Shown: positions 1 through 5,607 of the stretch, in pieces
How the letters are laid out: every line of letters begins with the position of its first letter
Numbering within the stretch: position 1 is the first letter of the stretch
Assembly: GCA_030745955.1 (NCBI GenBank)
Contig: JASLNQ010000122.1
Location: 1-6,635 of the forward strand
DNA from: Dehalococcoidia bacterium
GTDB taxonomy: Bacteria; Chloroflexota; Dehalococcoidia; UBA1151; UBA1328
Length of the DNA: 6,635 bases
Direction of reading: 5' to 3'
Position numbers and translations under genes: made by a program
The notes under the pieces: generated by a model
Database searches by the model: none
Told to the model about the DNA's origin: nothing
The model's input: only the letters and a program-made list of their open reading frames with translations

Positions 1-330
1 GGTTTCGAAGCGGAAGTCGCGCCCGAACCCGGCAAGATTCCTTCGGGCCTCCTCGAGCATCCCGTCCGACAGGTCGGTCAGCGTGATCGACCAGCCATCG
101 GGCACGCGGGCATTGTCGAGTCCCCAGCGCCAGAGACCGGCCGGTCCGCATCCCAGTTCGAGTACCCTGGCACCTGGCGGTGCGTCGACAAGGTCGAAGA
201 ATCTTCCGAACCACACATCGCGGGGTGTCCCATAGCGCTGCCAGAACTTGATGCGTGCGTTGAGCCTGGCGGCGTCCTTGTACGCAACCGCTCGAAGGTG
301 GTCGGTGTTTTGCATGCGTCGGCTGGTCAT
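1..330 (-). CDS. Class I SAM-dependent methyltransferase, N-terminal part (runs off the left edge)
   Basis: The minus strand is open from the ATG at 330 to the window edge, giving 110 residues of an unfinished protein. Residues 56-67 read VLELGCGPAGLW, the glycine-rich motif I that binds S-adenosylmethionine in Rossmann-fold methyltransferases. Residues 84-96 (LTDLSDGMLEEAR) fit the post-I region, where the acidic residue after strand beta-2 usually contacts the ribose. The substrate cannot be told because the C-terminal part is missing. The start is uncertain: ATG 330 has only a weak CCAGG just before it, and a second in-frame ATG at 315 (MQNTDHL) is an equally natural beginning. The gene lies downstream of the CoxG-like gene on the same strand, but 275 bp and a palindromic repeat separate them, so co-transcription is doubtful. 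The family call is firm; the function is not. Confidence 0.85.
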   Translation of the reverse strand, partial: MTSRRMQNTDHLRAVAYKDAARLNARIKFWQRYGTPRDVWFGRFFDLVDAPPGARVLELGCGPAGLWRWGLDNARVPDGWSITLTDLSDGMLEEARRNLAGFGRDFRFET

Positions 331-390
331 CCTGGAAGGCTATCACTGCGAGGTTTTGTTAGCCCGCCCGATCCGTTCACCCGCACATAC

Positions 391-550
391 CGTCATCTCG
401 ACCGGAGCGGAGAGATCTGGGTTTTCTTGTTGAGGATGTGCGTTCGAGCGAATGTGCTTGCAACGGGCCGCGTGAGGACAGGGTTGATTCCGTTCGGGCG
501 GTTAATGCCGGCAGGTGGGGGTGAGATTCCTCCGCTGCGGTCGGAATGAC
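391..550. repeat. Palindromic repeat element C (MITE-like, about 160 bp)
   Basis: The two ends are inverted copies of each other. The left arm at 392-418 starts GTCATCTCGACCGGAGCGG, and the reverse complement of the right arm (524-550) starts GTCATTCCGACCGCAGCGG. Over 27 ungapped positions 22 match. The roughly 105 bp between the arms hold no convincing gene. The arm core (GACCG, one base, AGCGGAG) is shared with the elements at 2500-2985, but the outer ends and the interior differ, so this is a related subfamily and not another copy. It sits between two minus-strand genes. A folded RNA could act as a terminator or processing site, which is inference. Together with the plain flanks 331-390 and 551-605 it accounts for the 275-bp intergenic region. 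Confidence 0.75.
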
Positions 551-605
551 CCGGGGGACGGGTCGGCGGATTCACGACGACTTGCCCGGAGGGGCGGGCG
601 CTCGG

Positions 606-1067
606 TTACGTTCGGGAGATCGCTCGTTCAACGCTATCGAAGTACTCGTCAAGGAACCCGGCCGCGGCGGCTTGCAGCTTCGAGTCGGCGACCCTGGTCA
701 GTAGCCCAGAGGTTTGCACCGCACCGGCCATATTGACCTGCGTGGCTTCAGCCGGTCCAACATCGGGGCCCTCGGCCGGGTCCAGCACGACCGTCACCGC
801 CCCCGCGACACCGGCCCCCATCGACTTGCCGTCGAACTCGAACCGGAACGAATCGACCGGGCTGAGTTTCGACAGTTGAACATCAACATTCACTGTCGGC
901 CGCAGAAATCCCATCGAGACCTTTGTTGAAACTCGAACGGTCTCGGGCCCGCGGATGTTGACATTCGTGGTGCCGGGAAGGTGCGGGGCCATCTTCGAAG
1001 GATCGGTCAGGGCCGCCCAGACGTCTTCGGCCGGGGCTGCCACCAGCCGACCATACTCGATATCCAA
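606..1067 (-). CDS. CoxG-like SRPBCC family protein
   Basis: This 153-residue protein has the length and layout of the CoxG / carbon monoxide dehydrogenase subunit G branch of the SRPBCC (START-like) fold. It shows an N-terminal beta strand followed by APAEDVWAALTDPSKMAPHLPG (residues 11-32), with the LPG turn typical of CoxG. A glycine/alanine-rich hairpin follows (83-92), and the long C-terminal helix GLLTRVADSKLQ onward (121-150) closes the hydrophobic pocket. In carboxydotrophs CoxG attaches CO dehydrogenase to the membrane, but most relatives have no known role. No coxM, coxS or coxL lies next to it here, so a CO dehydrogenase role is not supported. The start is TTG at 1067: an in-frame TGA lies eight codons upstream, no ATG intervenes, and GGAAGG sits 8 bases before TTG. 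It diverges from the MFS gene. It ends in TAA at 606. Confidence 0.85.
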   Translation of the reverse strand: MDIEYGRLVAAPAEDVWAALTDPSKMAPHLPGTTNVNIRGPETVRVSTKVSMGFLRPTVNVDVQLSKLSPVDSFRFEFDGKSMGAGVAGAVTVVLDPAEGPDVGPAEATQVNMAGAVQTSGLLTRVADSKLQAAAAGFLDEYFDSVERAISRT

Positions 1068-1075
1068 TCCCGTCG

Positions 1076-1081
1076 CCTTCC
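1076..1081 (-). promoter_or_regulatory. Ribosome binding site that decides the TTG start
   Basis: On the minus strand GGAAGG lies 8 bases upstream of the TTG at 1067. The only nearby ATG (1083) is out of frame with the SRPBCC reading frame, so this Shine-Dalgarno sequence supports TTG as the real start. Confidence 0.65.
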
Positions 1082-1112
1082 ATTTGATTCAACACTGCGG
1101 TACGAGATACCG

Positions 1113-1141
1113 ACGATATCGCCAGAACCACGACAATTCAA
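1113..1141 (-). promoter_or_regulatory. Predicted promoter of the CoxG-like gene
   Basis: On the minus strand TTGAAT (1141-1136) and TATCGT (1118-1113) are separated by exactly 17 bases; each box matches the sigma-70-type consensus at four of six positions. Transcription would begin near 1106, leaving a leader of about 39 bases that contains the ribosome binding site. It lies in the 124-bp divergent region shared with the MFS gene. This is prediction by eye only. Confidence 0.4.
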
Positions 1142-1191
1142 TCTGTATTTGCCCTTCGATTGGGTTGGGCTGGCGATAGGATGGCCTATCT

Positions 1192-2454
1192 ATGTCAACA
1201 CCAGCGGCCCCAGACGGCCCGCAGCCTTCACCGCCGTCCCCAGGTACCAGCGCGGGCCGCTCGTCACTCCGATCCACCATCCGGTCGCTCGTTTGGACCG
1301 TTTACGCACCCTCGTTCCTGCTATCGGTTGGCCAGGGCATCCTGATCCCGGTGCTGCCGGGCTTCGTCAAAGAAGAAATGATGGTGGGTGTCGGGCTGGT
1401 CGGTCTGGTTATCGCAGCGCGTCACCTGGGGACCATGGCGTTCGACGTGCCAGCAGGAATATTCGTAACCAGGCTCGGTCTGCGACGCACGATGATGGCA
1501 GGTGTGGTGCTCTTTGGCATTTCTGCGGTCTGGGCCGGGGTATCGCAAGACCTCACGTCGCTACTCGCAGCCCGGGTACTCGCGGGGATCAGCTTTGCGC
1601 TGTGGAGCATATCGCGCCACTCGTACATCGCCACCACCGTACCGATGGATGTTCGGGGACGTGCGTTATCGCTGTTCGGCGGGATATCCCGGATAGCAAC
1701 CATTCTGGGTCCGTTGATCGGCGGCCTGCTGGCCGAGTTCGTTGGGATTCGAGTTCCGTTTTTCGCCCAGGCGGCCGTTGCTGTACTGACACTGATTATG
1801 GTGATCGTCACCACGCGGGGCATGATCGAACCCGACCGAACCGGCCCACAGGTTAACGTCTTCCGGGAACTGGGTGGCGTCGTGTCCCGCCACCGCCGTG
1901 ACTTTGCGACCGGTGGACTGGCGGCGGTCATGCTCCAGTTTGTCCGGGCGGGGCGGGAGTTCCTGATCCCGGTATGGGGCGGTGAACTCGAGCTGGGTAA
2001 AGACCAGATCGGGTACATCGCGACCGCTTCGTTCGCTGTCGATTCGATGCTGTTCCCGTTTGTCGGCTATTCGATGGACCGCTGGGGACGCAAATCGACC
2101 GGGTTGCCCGGCTACGTGGTGATGGCCCTGGCGATGGCACTCATTCCGTTGACCGGCAGCTTCGGGGCGCTGATGGCGGTCGGGTTGCTCGCCGGGTTCG
2201 GAAACGGCCTTTCCACCGGATTCGTGCTGGTGATGGGGACCGACCTCGCCCCGAAGGACAAACCCGGGGAGTTTCTCGGGGTCTGGCGGTTGATTTCGGA
2301 TACCGGTGGGGCGGGCGGGCCGATCGCGATCGGGGGTATCGCGCAGATCGTGACGCTGGGTGTCGCATCGGCGGCTACGGCCGGTGTGGGGATGTTCGGC
2401 GCCCTGCTGCTGATATTCGTAGTCAAGGAATCGATGACCAGGACCAGACGATAG
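1192..2454 (+). CDS. MFS transporter, drug-efflux-like
   Basis: A 420-residue integral membrane protein of usual 12-helix major facilitator length. A cytoplasmic N-terminal tail of about 35 residues rich in Pro and Ser precedes helix 1 (VWTVYAPSFLLSVGQGILIP, 34-53). The loop between helices 2 and 3 carries a degenerate motif A (DVPAGIFVTRLGLRRTM, 85-101). The matching loop of the second half is better kept (GYSMDRWGRKS, 292-302), next to a central cytoplasmic stretch around 208-240. RGRALSLFGGISRIATILGP (155-174) leads into helix 5, as in many drug:proton antiporters. The substrate is unknown; with no resistance or biosynthetic genes beside it, multidrug or metabolite export is a family-level inference. 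The ATG at 1192 has AGGATGG about 8-10 bases upstream. The gene diverges from the CoxG-like gene and converges on the D-glutamate cyclase pair. It ends in TAG at 2452-2454, 45 bp before repeat element A. Confidence 0.93.
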   Translation: MSTPAAPDGPQPSPPSPGTSAGRSSLRSTIRSLVWTVYAPSFLLSVGQGILIPVLPGFVKEEMMVGVGLVGLVIAARHLGTMAFDVPAGIFVTRLGLRRTMMAGVVLFGISAVWAGVSQDLTSLLAARVLAGISFALWSISRHSYIATTVPMDVRGRALSLFGGISRIATILGPLIGGLLAEFVGIRVPFFAQAAVAVLTLIMVIVTTRGMIEPDRTGPQVNVFRELGGVVSRHRRDFATGGLAAVMLQFVRAGREFLIPVWGGELELGKDQIGYIATASFAVDSMLFPFVGYSMDRWGRKSTGLPGYVVMALAMALIPLTGSFGALMAVGLLAGFGNGLSTGFVLVMGTDLAPKDKPGEFLGVWRLISDTGGAGGPIAIGGIAQIVTLGVASAATAGVGMFGALLLIFVVKESMTRTRR

Positions 2455-2499
2455 CGCGTGCGGTCCCTGTAGCCAGATCCTTTGCACCAGCACGAACTC

Positions 2500-2644
2500 G
2501 ATTTCCCGACCGGAGCGGAGCGAAGTGGAGGGACCTCAGTCGGTAACTGTCACTTCATAGCTAGCAGCAGAGCGCGCGGCGTATTGGTAGTGGCTGGCGG
2601 GTCGGGTCGCGTCGTCGAGGTCTCTCCACTACGGTCGGGAAATT
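2500..2644. repeat. Inverted-repeat element A (long left arm, short right arm)
   Basis: The left arm is 2500-2537 (38 bp, starts GATTTCCCGACCGGAGCGG, ends GAGGGACCTC). The right arm is 2617-2644 (28 bp, reverse complement starts AATTTCCCGACCGTAGTGG, ends GAGAGACCTC). The left arm carries three AGCGR/AGTGG-type pentamers and the right arm only one, so the element's own arms are mismatched in length. The interior (about 79 bp) aligns with element B, sharing ACTTC, TAGC and an almost identical stretch around GCGCGCGGCGTA. Homology continues to the right to about 2665 (GGGAGCTTTTTGGG against GGAGCTTTTGGG in B). The T-run after the right arm could let the folded element end transcription of the MFS gene. 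No gene is seen in it. Confidence 0.8.
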
Positions 2645-2714
2645 GGTGGGAGCTTTTTGGGGGCGAGGTGGGTGACATTGGAGGATGTGACTTGATGTGT
2701 GGGTGATGCTTGAC

Positions 2715-2796
2715 GATTTGCCGAAACCTTGCGCCGGCTGAGACCGCACGACCTCACCCCAGGTCCCTCGGCTCCGATGACTGCGCTCGGGAAATC
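2715..2796. repeat. Decayed third copy of the inverted-repeat family
   Basis: Between elements A and B, the stretch 2761-2796 begins AGGTCCCTC and ends TCGGGAAATC, both identical to the ends of element B's right arm, with a diverged middle. The stretch 2715-2754 starts GATTTGCCGA and ends GACCT, and reads as a worn opposite arm. Only about six bases lie between the arms, so this copy lacks the interior of A and B. The right arm is convincing, the left arm is weaker. Confidence 0.5.
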
Positions 2797-2841
2797 AACC
2801 TGACCTGTCAATCAATAACTCAAGTCCACGAACACAATTCC

Positions 2842-2985
2842 GATTTCCCGACCGAAGCGGAGGGACCTCAATATCTACGTGTTACTTCGTAGCAAACACC
2901 AGGGCGCGCGGCGTAACGATATCGCTGGCAGGTCATGTCGTGCCGTCGAGGTCCCTCCGCTTCGCTTCGCTACGGTCGGGAAATC
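2842..2985. repeat. Inverted-repeat element B (short left arm, long right arm)
   Basis: The left arm is 2842-2869 (28 bp, GATTTCCCGACCGAAGCGG to GAGGGACCTC). The right arm is 2948-2985 (38 bp), whose reverse complement starts GATTTCCCGACCGTAGCG and holds three AGCGR pentamers. The interior matches element A at roughly 70 % by eye. Conserved flank continues to about 3005 (GGAGCTTTTGGGCGG), 28 bases from the stop codon of the D-glutamate cyclase-type gene. Arm lengths are the mirror image of element A. With A and the decayed copy it explains most of the 578-bp space between the two convergent genes; no protein gene is supported there. Confidence 0.8.
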
Positions 2986-3032
2986 GAGTGGAGCTTTTGG
3001 GCGGAAGAACGAACAGGGTCCGAACGAGCCTG

Positions 3033-3899
3033 TTACAGACCCTCTGCGGCCAGGTGTGCGTGGAGGTCGCGCAGGCACATGGCGTCGTCTTCGGGCGCCC
3101 GGCCGTCGACCCAGTCCTTGGACTCGCCCGACATGCCTTCGACAGCGCCGACCGCCACGATGTCCCGCACCCACTCGTAGCCCTTTTCGACGGTGGGGAG
3201 CATGTTCTTGCCGGTCTTGATCGACAGCGCCGCGACGAGGCCGTAGCCACCCCAGTTCGACACGCTGGCGATGATCAGTTCGGTCGTTGTGGTGACGCAC
3301 GGGTCGTCGGGCAGGTTTTCGATGCCGGGAATGACGTCCCTCATGTTGCCCATCCCGATCTCGTTGCCGCCATCGCCGATCCCGACCGAGTAGGGGTGCT
3401 GATCGAACAGGTGGTCGATCTTGGCGTTGTGCTCCGAAAAATCGAGGCCTTTCCAGTTCCGGTACGTCCCGTCGCCGACCAGCCCTGCCCTTTCGATCGA
3501 AACAAGGGCCTTCGGGGCGTGCTCGGATAGCAGGTCGTGGGCGAACTCCATCGATTCATGGTGGGTCGTTATCGGAAACTCGATCACTTCGTCATCGCCG
3601 GCCAGCGTTCGCATCGCGGTCGCACACGGGGCGTCGGTCACGTAGGCGACGCTGTTGCCGAGGGCTTTCAGGGCCTCGCCGATCGCAACCGCGCCGGGAG
3701 GACCGTCGGTTTCGGGTTCGGCGGCGCGCAGGATGTAGAAGCCGGTAGCGATGAGGATTTTTCCCGGATGGTCGAGGAGCAGTTGGGCTGAAGAATCGAG
3801 CCAGCCGTCCTTCATATGAGGCCGCAGGGCCTTCATGCCCCGGAAGTCGTCCTGCAGGATGATGTCTTCGATTTTTATGATGAGTGATGTGTCAGGCAT
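3033..3899 (-). CDS. D-glutamate cyclase-type protein (DUF4392, C-terminal half of DGLUCY)
   Basis: A 288-residue soluble protein of the DUF4392 / glutamate cyclase C-terminal family. In animals this domain is the C-terminal half of mitochondrial DGLUCY, which turns D-glutamate into 5-oxo-D-proline and water. Visible conserved blocks are KILIATGFYI (47-56), TDGPPGAVAIGEAL (64-77), VSIERAG (133-139), the glycine-rich SVGIGDGGNEIGMGN (171-185), and TTTTELIIASVSNWGGYGLV (203-222). No signal peptide or membrane helix is seen, so it is cytoplasmic. The ATG at 3899 has no clear Shine-Dalgarno. It lies 69 bp downstream of the DUF1445 gene on the same strand, and I see no strong promoter in the gap (AT-rich around 3935-3950), so it is probably the second gene of a two-gene transcript. 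Family assignment is strong; the reaction is inferred from the animal enzyme. It ends in TAA. Confidence 0.88.
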   Translation of the reverse strand: MPDTSLIIKIEDIILQDDFRGMKALRPHMKDGWLDSSAQLLLDHPGKILIATGFYILRAAEPETDGPPGAVAIGEALKALGNSVAYVTDAPCATAMRTLAGDDEVIEFPITTHHESMEFAHDLLSEHAPKALVSIERAGLVGDGTYRNWKGLDFSEHNAKIDHLFDQHPYSVGIGDGGNEIGMGNMRDVIPGIENLPDDPCVTTTTELIIASVSNWGGYGLVAALSIKTGKNMLPTVEKGYEWVRDIVAVGAVEGMSGESKDWVDGRAPEDDAMCLRDLHAHLAAEGL

Positions 3900-3968
3900 A
3901 GTCGTCAGCTGAATACGTAAAGCACGTCGGCTTGAAAATTTCTAGAGAACGTTAAGGTTGCTCGTTCG

Positions 3969-4769
3969 TTAAAGCACCGCCAGGTCTTCGTCTTTGAGGT
4001 CGGTGATGAACATGTGGCCGGGTGAGTGCGTGATCATCAGTTCAGGCTTAGATGCCATCGCAACCGCCTGCGGAGTCACCCCGCACGCCCAGAAGACCGG
4101 CACATCGTCGGCGCTCCCCTGCTCCCACACGTCGCCGTAATCGGGCTTCGTGATGTCCGAAATGCCGATCCCGGCAGGATCGCCGATATGGACCGGGGCG
4201 CCGTGAGTCTCGGGAAAACGCGAAGTGGCCTGCACTGCCTTCACGACCCGGCCGCTGGGAATCCACCGCTGGGACACGACCATCGGGCCTGAGAACGGGC
4301 CGGCCGGTTCGGTTTCGATATCGGTGACAAACATCGGCACGTTCCGGTCGGTGCCGTAGTACGGCAGGTCGATTCCATTCGCCAGCAGGGCGTGCTCGAA
4401 CGAGAAGCTGCAGCCCAGCAGGAACGTCACGAGGTCGTTGCGCCAGTGTGATTCCAGGGAATCGGGCTCATCGACCAGTTCGCCGTTTTTGAAAACCTTG
4501 TACAGCCCCACATCGGTCCGGATATCCGAGCCCGAAGCGGTTAGCGCCGCCTCGACCCGCCCCGCTTCGATCACCTCGACTACCGGGCATGGTTTTGGGT
4601 TGCGCTGGCAGAAAAGCAGGAACTCGAATGCGACATCCCGCGGCAGGATCGCAACGTTGGCCTGCACGAAATGCGGGGCCACGCCCGACGTGGGCTGGCG
4701 GAATCGCCCCTCACGAATGAGCTGCCGTGCTTCCGCACCCGTTTGTGGAACAGATGTCTGAATAGCCAT
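3969..4769 (-). CDS. DUF1445 family protein (putative hydro-lyase, YcsI-like; N-terminal half of DGLUCY)
   Basis: A 266-residue cytoplasmic protein of full family length. Hallmark blocks, numbered from the GTG one codon upstream, are VQANVAILPRDVAFEFLLFC (36-55) followed by QRNPKPCPVVEV, GCSFSFEHAL (120-129), VSQRWIP (166-172), PVHIGDPAGIGI (193-204), VPVFWACGVTPQ (224-235) and ITHSPGHMFITDL (247-259). The family is called a putative hydro-lyase by annotation only; in animal DGLUCY this domain precedes DUF4392. Here the DUF4392 gene follows directly, so the pair probably works together on D-glutamate or 5-oxo-D-proline; that is inference. GTG at 4772 is in frame directly before ATG 4769. I prefer ATG because a well-spaced promoter places transcription start on its A, so translation would be leaderless, in keeping with the lack of a ribosome binding site. 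It ends in TAA at 3969. Confidence 0.9.
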   Translation of the reverse strand: MAIQTSVPQTGAEARQLIREGRFRQPTSGVAPHFVQANVAILPRDVAFEFLLFCQRNPKPCPVVEVIEAGRVEAALTASGSDIRTDVGLYKVFKNGELVDEPDSLESHWRNDLVTFLLGCSFSFEHALLANGIDLPYYGTDRNVPMFVTDIETEPAGPFSGPMVVSQRWIPSGRVVKAVQATSRFPETHGAPVHIGDPAGIGISDITKPDYGDVWEQGSADDVPVFWACGVTPQAVAMASKPELMITHSPGHMFITDLKDEDLAVL

Positions 4770-4775
4770 CACCGC

Positions 4776-4804
4776 ATGTTAGGTTTCGAAGTTTGTACGG
4801 TCAA
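4776..4804 (-). promoter_or_regulatory. Promoter of the DUF1445-DUF4392 pair, predicted leaderless
   Basis: On the minus strand TTGACC (4804-4799, five of six consensus positions) is followed after exactly 17 bases by TAACAT (4781-4776, four of six). Six bases, GCGGTG, separate the -10 box from ATG 4769. The usual start point seven bases past the -10 box is the A of that ATG, so the mRNA would have no leader. Confidence 0.55.
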
Positions 4805-4940
4805 ACTCGGAAGGGCCGCTGCAGTACCGGGGGCGACTGCGGCCGGAGCAGAGGAATCTGGAGTTATCGAACGACGGGCCGGGTCGGGTGGTTTCAGACA
4901 CGGGTTGTGTTCCATTATCGGCGGGTGATCCCGGATCCCG

Positions 4941-5021
4941 TTCGACATCACCCAGGGGCTGGTGGCTACGCTGGTGCGCTCGATCTTCGCCCAACCGTCG
5001 GCCGACGAGGCATGGGCGCAG
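4941..5021 (+). pseudogene. IS256 (Mutator-type) transposase fragment
   Basis: Twenty-seven codons read FDITQGLVATLV followed by RSIFAQPSADEAWAQ. The pattern VATLVRSIFAQP-A--AWAQ matches the conserved stretch just upstream of the catalytic core in IS256-family transposases, where a helix ending in IFAQPDA is typical. There is a stop codon five codons upstream in this frame, and after residue 27 the protein departs from the family and stops at 5070-5072. No DDE residues, terminal repeats or remaining transposase are seen, so this is a short relic of a lost insertion. Recognition is from memory of the family and not from a search. Confidence 0.6.
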
Positions 5022-5431
5022 AGTCGCTACGATCTGCAGCATCCACCGATGGCGGGCCGGAGAAAGAGGTGAAGCCGATCACCGAGGCCGCATAGGCAAT
5101 CATGGGAAACAGGATGACGCGAGTCGAAGAGTTCCGTAGGTTCAAAACGCTTCATACACCACCTTGACGGACGTGACCGGCGCCGCTGGCCCAAGGTGAA
5201 CAAAAACCGGATGGAAAGTTTCATCCGTGGGAGAATTCTTCAGGTAACCCCGACGAGAACTGAGGAGCGCTTTACCAAACGACTGCTGCCCTATCATTCG
5301 TCGATATCGATAGCGAGAGATCGCTTAGCGAAAGAGTTATCAGCCCTCTTCTAGCGGCGGCAAAAGAGCGGGTGAGGCAAATAGGGCAGTCTCGTGAGTA
5401 GGTTAGTCCCTTCGGTGCCCACAAAATTTGA
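5022..5431. other. Unassigned stretch between two transposase relics
   Basis: About 410 bp without a recognisable gene. One plus-strand frame is open from 5118 to the TAG at 5352-5354, with an ATG at 5211 that would give a 47-residue basic peptide (MESFIRGRILQ...). It has no ribosome binding site and no family I recognise. A 9-bp inverted repeat, CTGCCCTAT at 5286-5294 and ATAGGGCAG at 5381-5389, encloses a more AT-rich section, and a perfect 10-bp palindrome TCGATATCGA lies at 5301-5310. These could be ends of a decayed mobile element, but nothing here is strong enough to name. I see no tRNA or other RNA gene. Confidence 0.4.
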
Positions 5432-5567
5432 TGAGCTTGACCCTGTTTCCGCGCCATTCGGAGGGTTAATTTTCCGGGTTCATCCGGTCGCTTCAGCTCC
5501 GATGTGTTCTGCCCTGGCGAACCGGGCTGGAGCCACCAGACCCAGTGCGCTGTGGGGACGTTCACTG
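5432..5567 (-). mobile_element. IS3-family relic: right end with transposase C-terminus
   Basis: On the minus strand the codons ending at the TGA 5482-5480 read SERPHSALGLVAPARFAR and continue for about a dozen residues. RPHSALG--PA-FA is the hallmark near the C-terminus of IS3-type (integrase-core, DDE) transposases. About 48 bp past the stop, the plus strand begins TGAGCTTGACCCTGTTTCCG at 5432, which looks like an IS3-type terminal repeat (TGA start, CCC, TTTC). The stop-to-end distance suits a genuine element end. Going the other way, homology stops just before the ERPHS block near 5567, so the rest of the transposase and the left end are gone. The break lies about 40 bp upstream of the oxidoreductase start codon. 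Confidence 0.65.
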
Positions 5568-5572
5568 TGACC

Positions 5573-5601
5573 CTGACCTTGGGCGTGCGTCTCTGTACCG
5601 T
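5573..5601 (+). promoter_or_regulatory. Predicted leaderless promoter of the oxidoreductase gene
   Basis: CTGACC (5573-5578) and TACCGT (5596-5601) are spaced by exactly 17 bases, and six bases (CCCACC) separate the -10 box from ATG 5608. The boxes are weaker matches than those of the DUF1445 promoter, but the geometry is identical and the predicted start point is again the A of the ATG. The -35 box lies at the broken edge of the IS3 relic. Confidence 0.4.
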
Positions 5602-5607
5602 CCCACC

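Noticed and set aside
584..599. GCCCG/CGGGC hairpin 7 bp past the CoxG-like stop codon as a terminator
   Set aside because: Only a five-base stem, with no T-run after it on the minus strand.
1165..1192. TTGGGC-16-TATCTA as a promoter for the MFS gene
   Set aside because: The -10 box would overlap the ATG, putting transcription start inside the gene; the AGGATGG upstream fits a led message better.
981..1856. Long 291-codon open frame overlapping the MFS gene on the same strand
   Set aside because: It runs through the CoxG-like gene and the divergent promoter region, its translation is low-complexity Arg/Pro/Gly-rich, and the MFS frame is clearly real. It is a high-GC shadow.
1666..2493. 275-codon minus-strand frame opposite the MFS gene
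   Set aside because: Antisense shadow, rich in His/Arg/Pro/Gln, no start signal and no domain.
391..2985. CRISPR array or phage attachment repeats
   Set aside because: The repeats are inverted, few and irregularly spaced, with homologous interiors, and no cas or integrase gene is present.
2482..3220. Several short open frames in the repeat cluster (translations containing FPTGAERSGG-type peptides)
   Set aside because: These peptides are simply the repeat arms read as protein; they recur wherever the arms occur.
4769..4777. Two-codon upstream reading frame ATG CGG TGA overlapping the DUF1445 start
   Set aside because: Its ATG straddles the end of the predicted -10 box, so it would lie upstream of the transcription start.
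5030..5125. Minus-strand hydrophobic frame (RVILFPMIAYAASVIGF) as a membrane protein remnant
   Set aside because: One hydrophobic segment in a GC-rich intergenic region with no start, no ribosome binding site and no family recognised.
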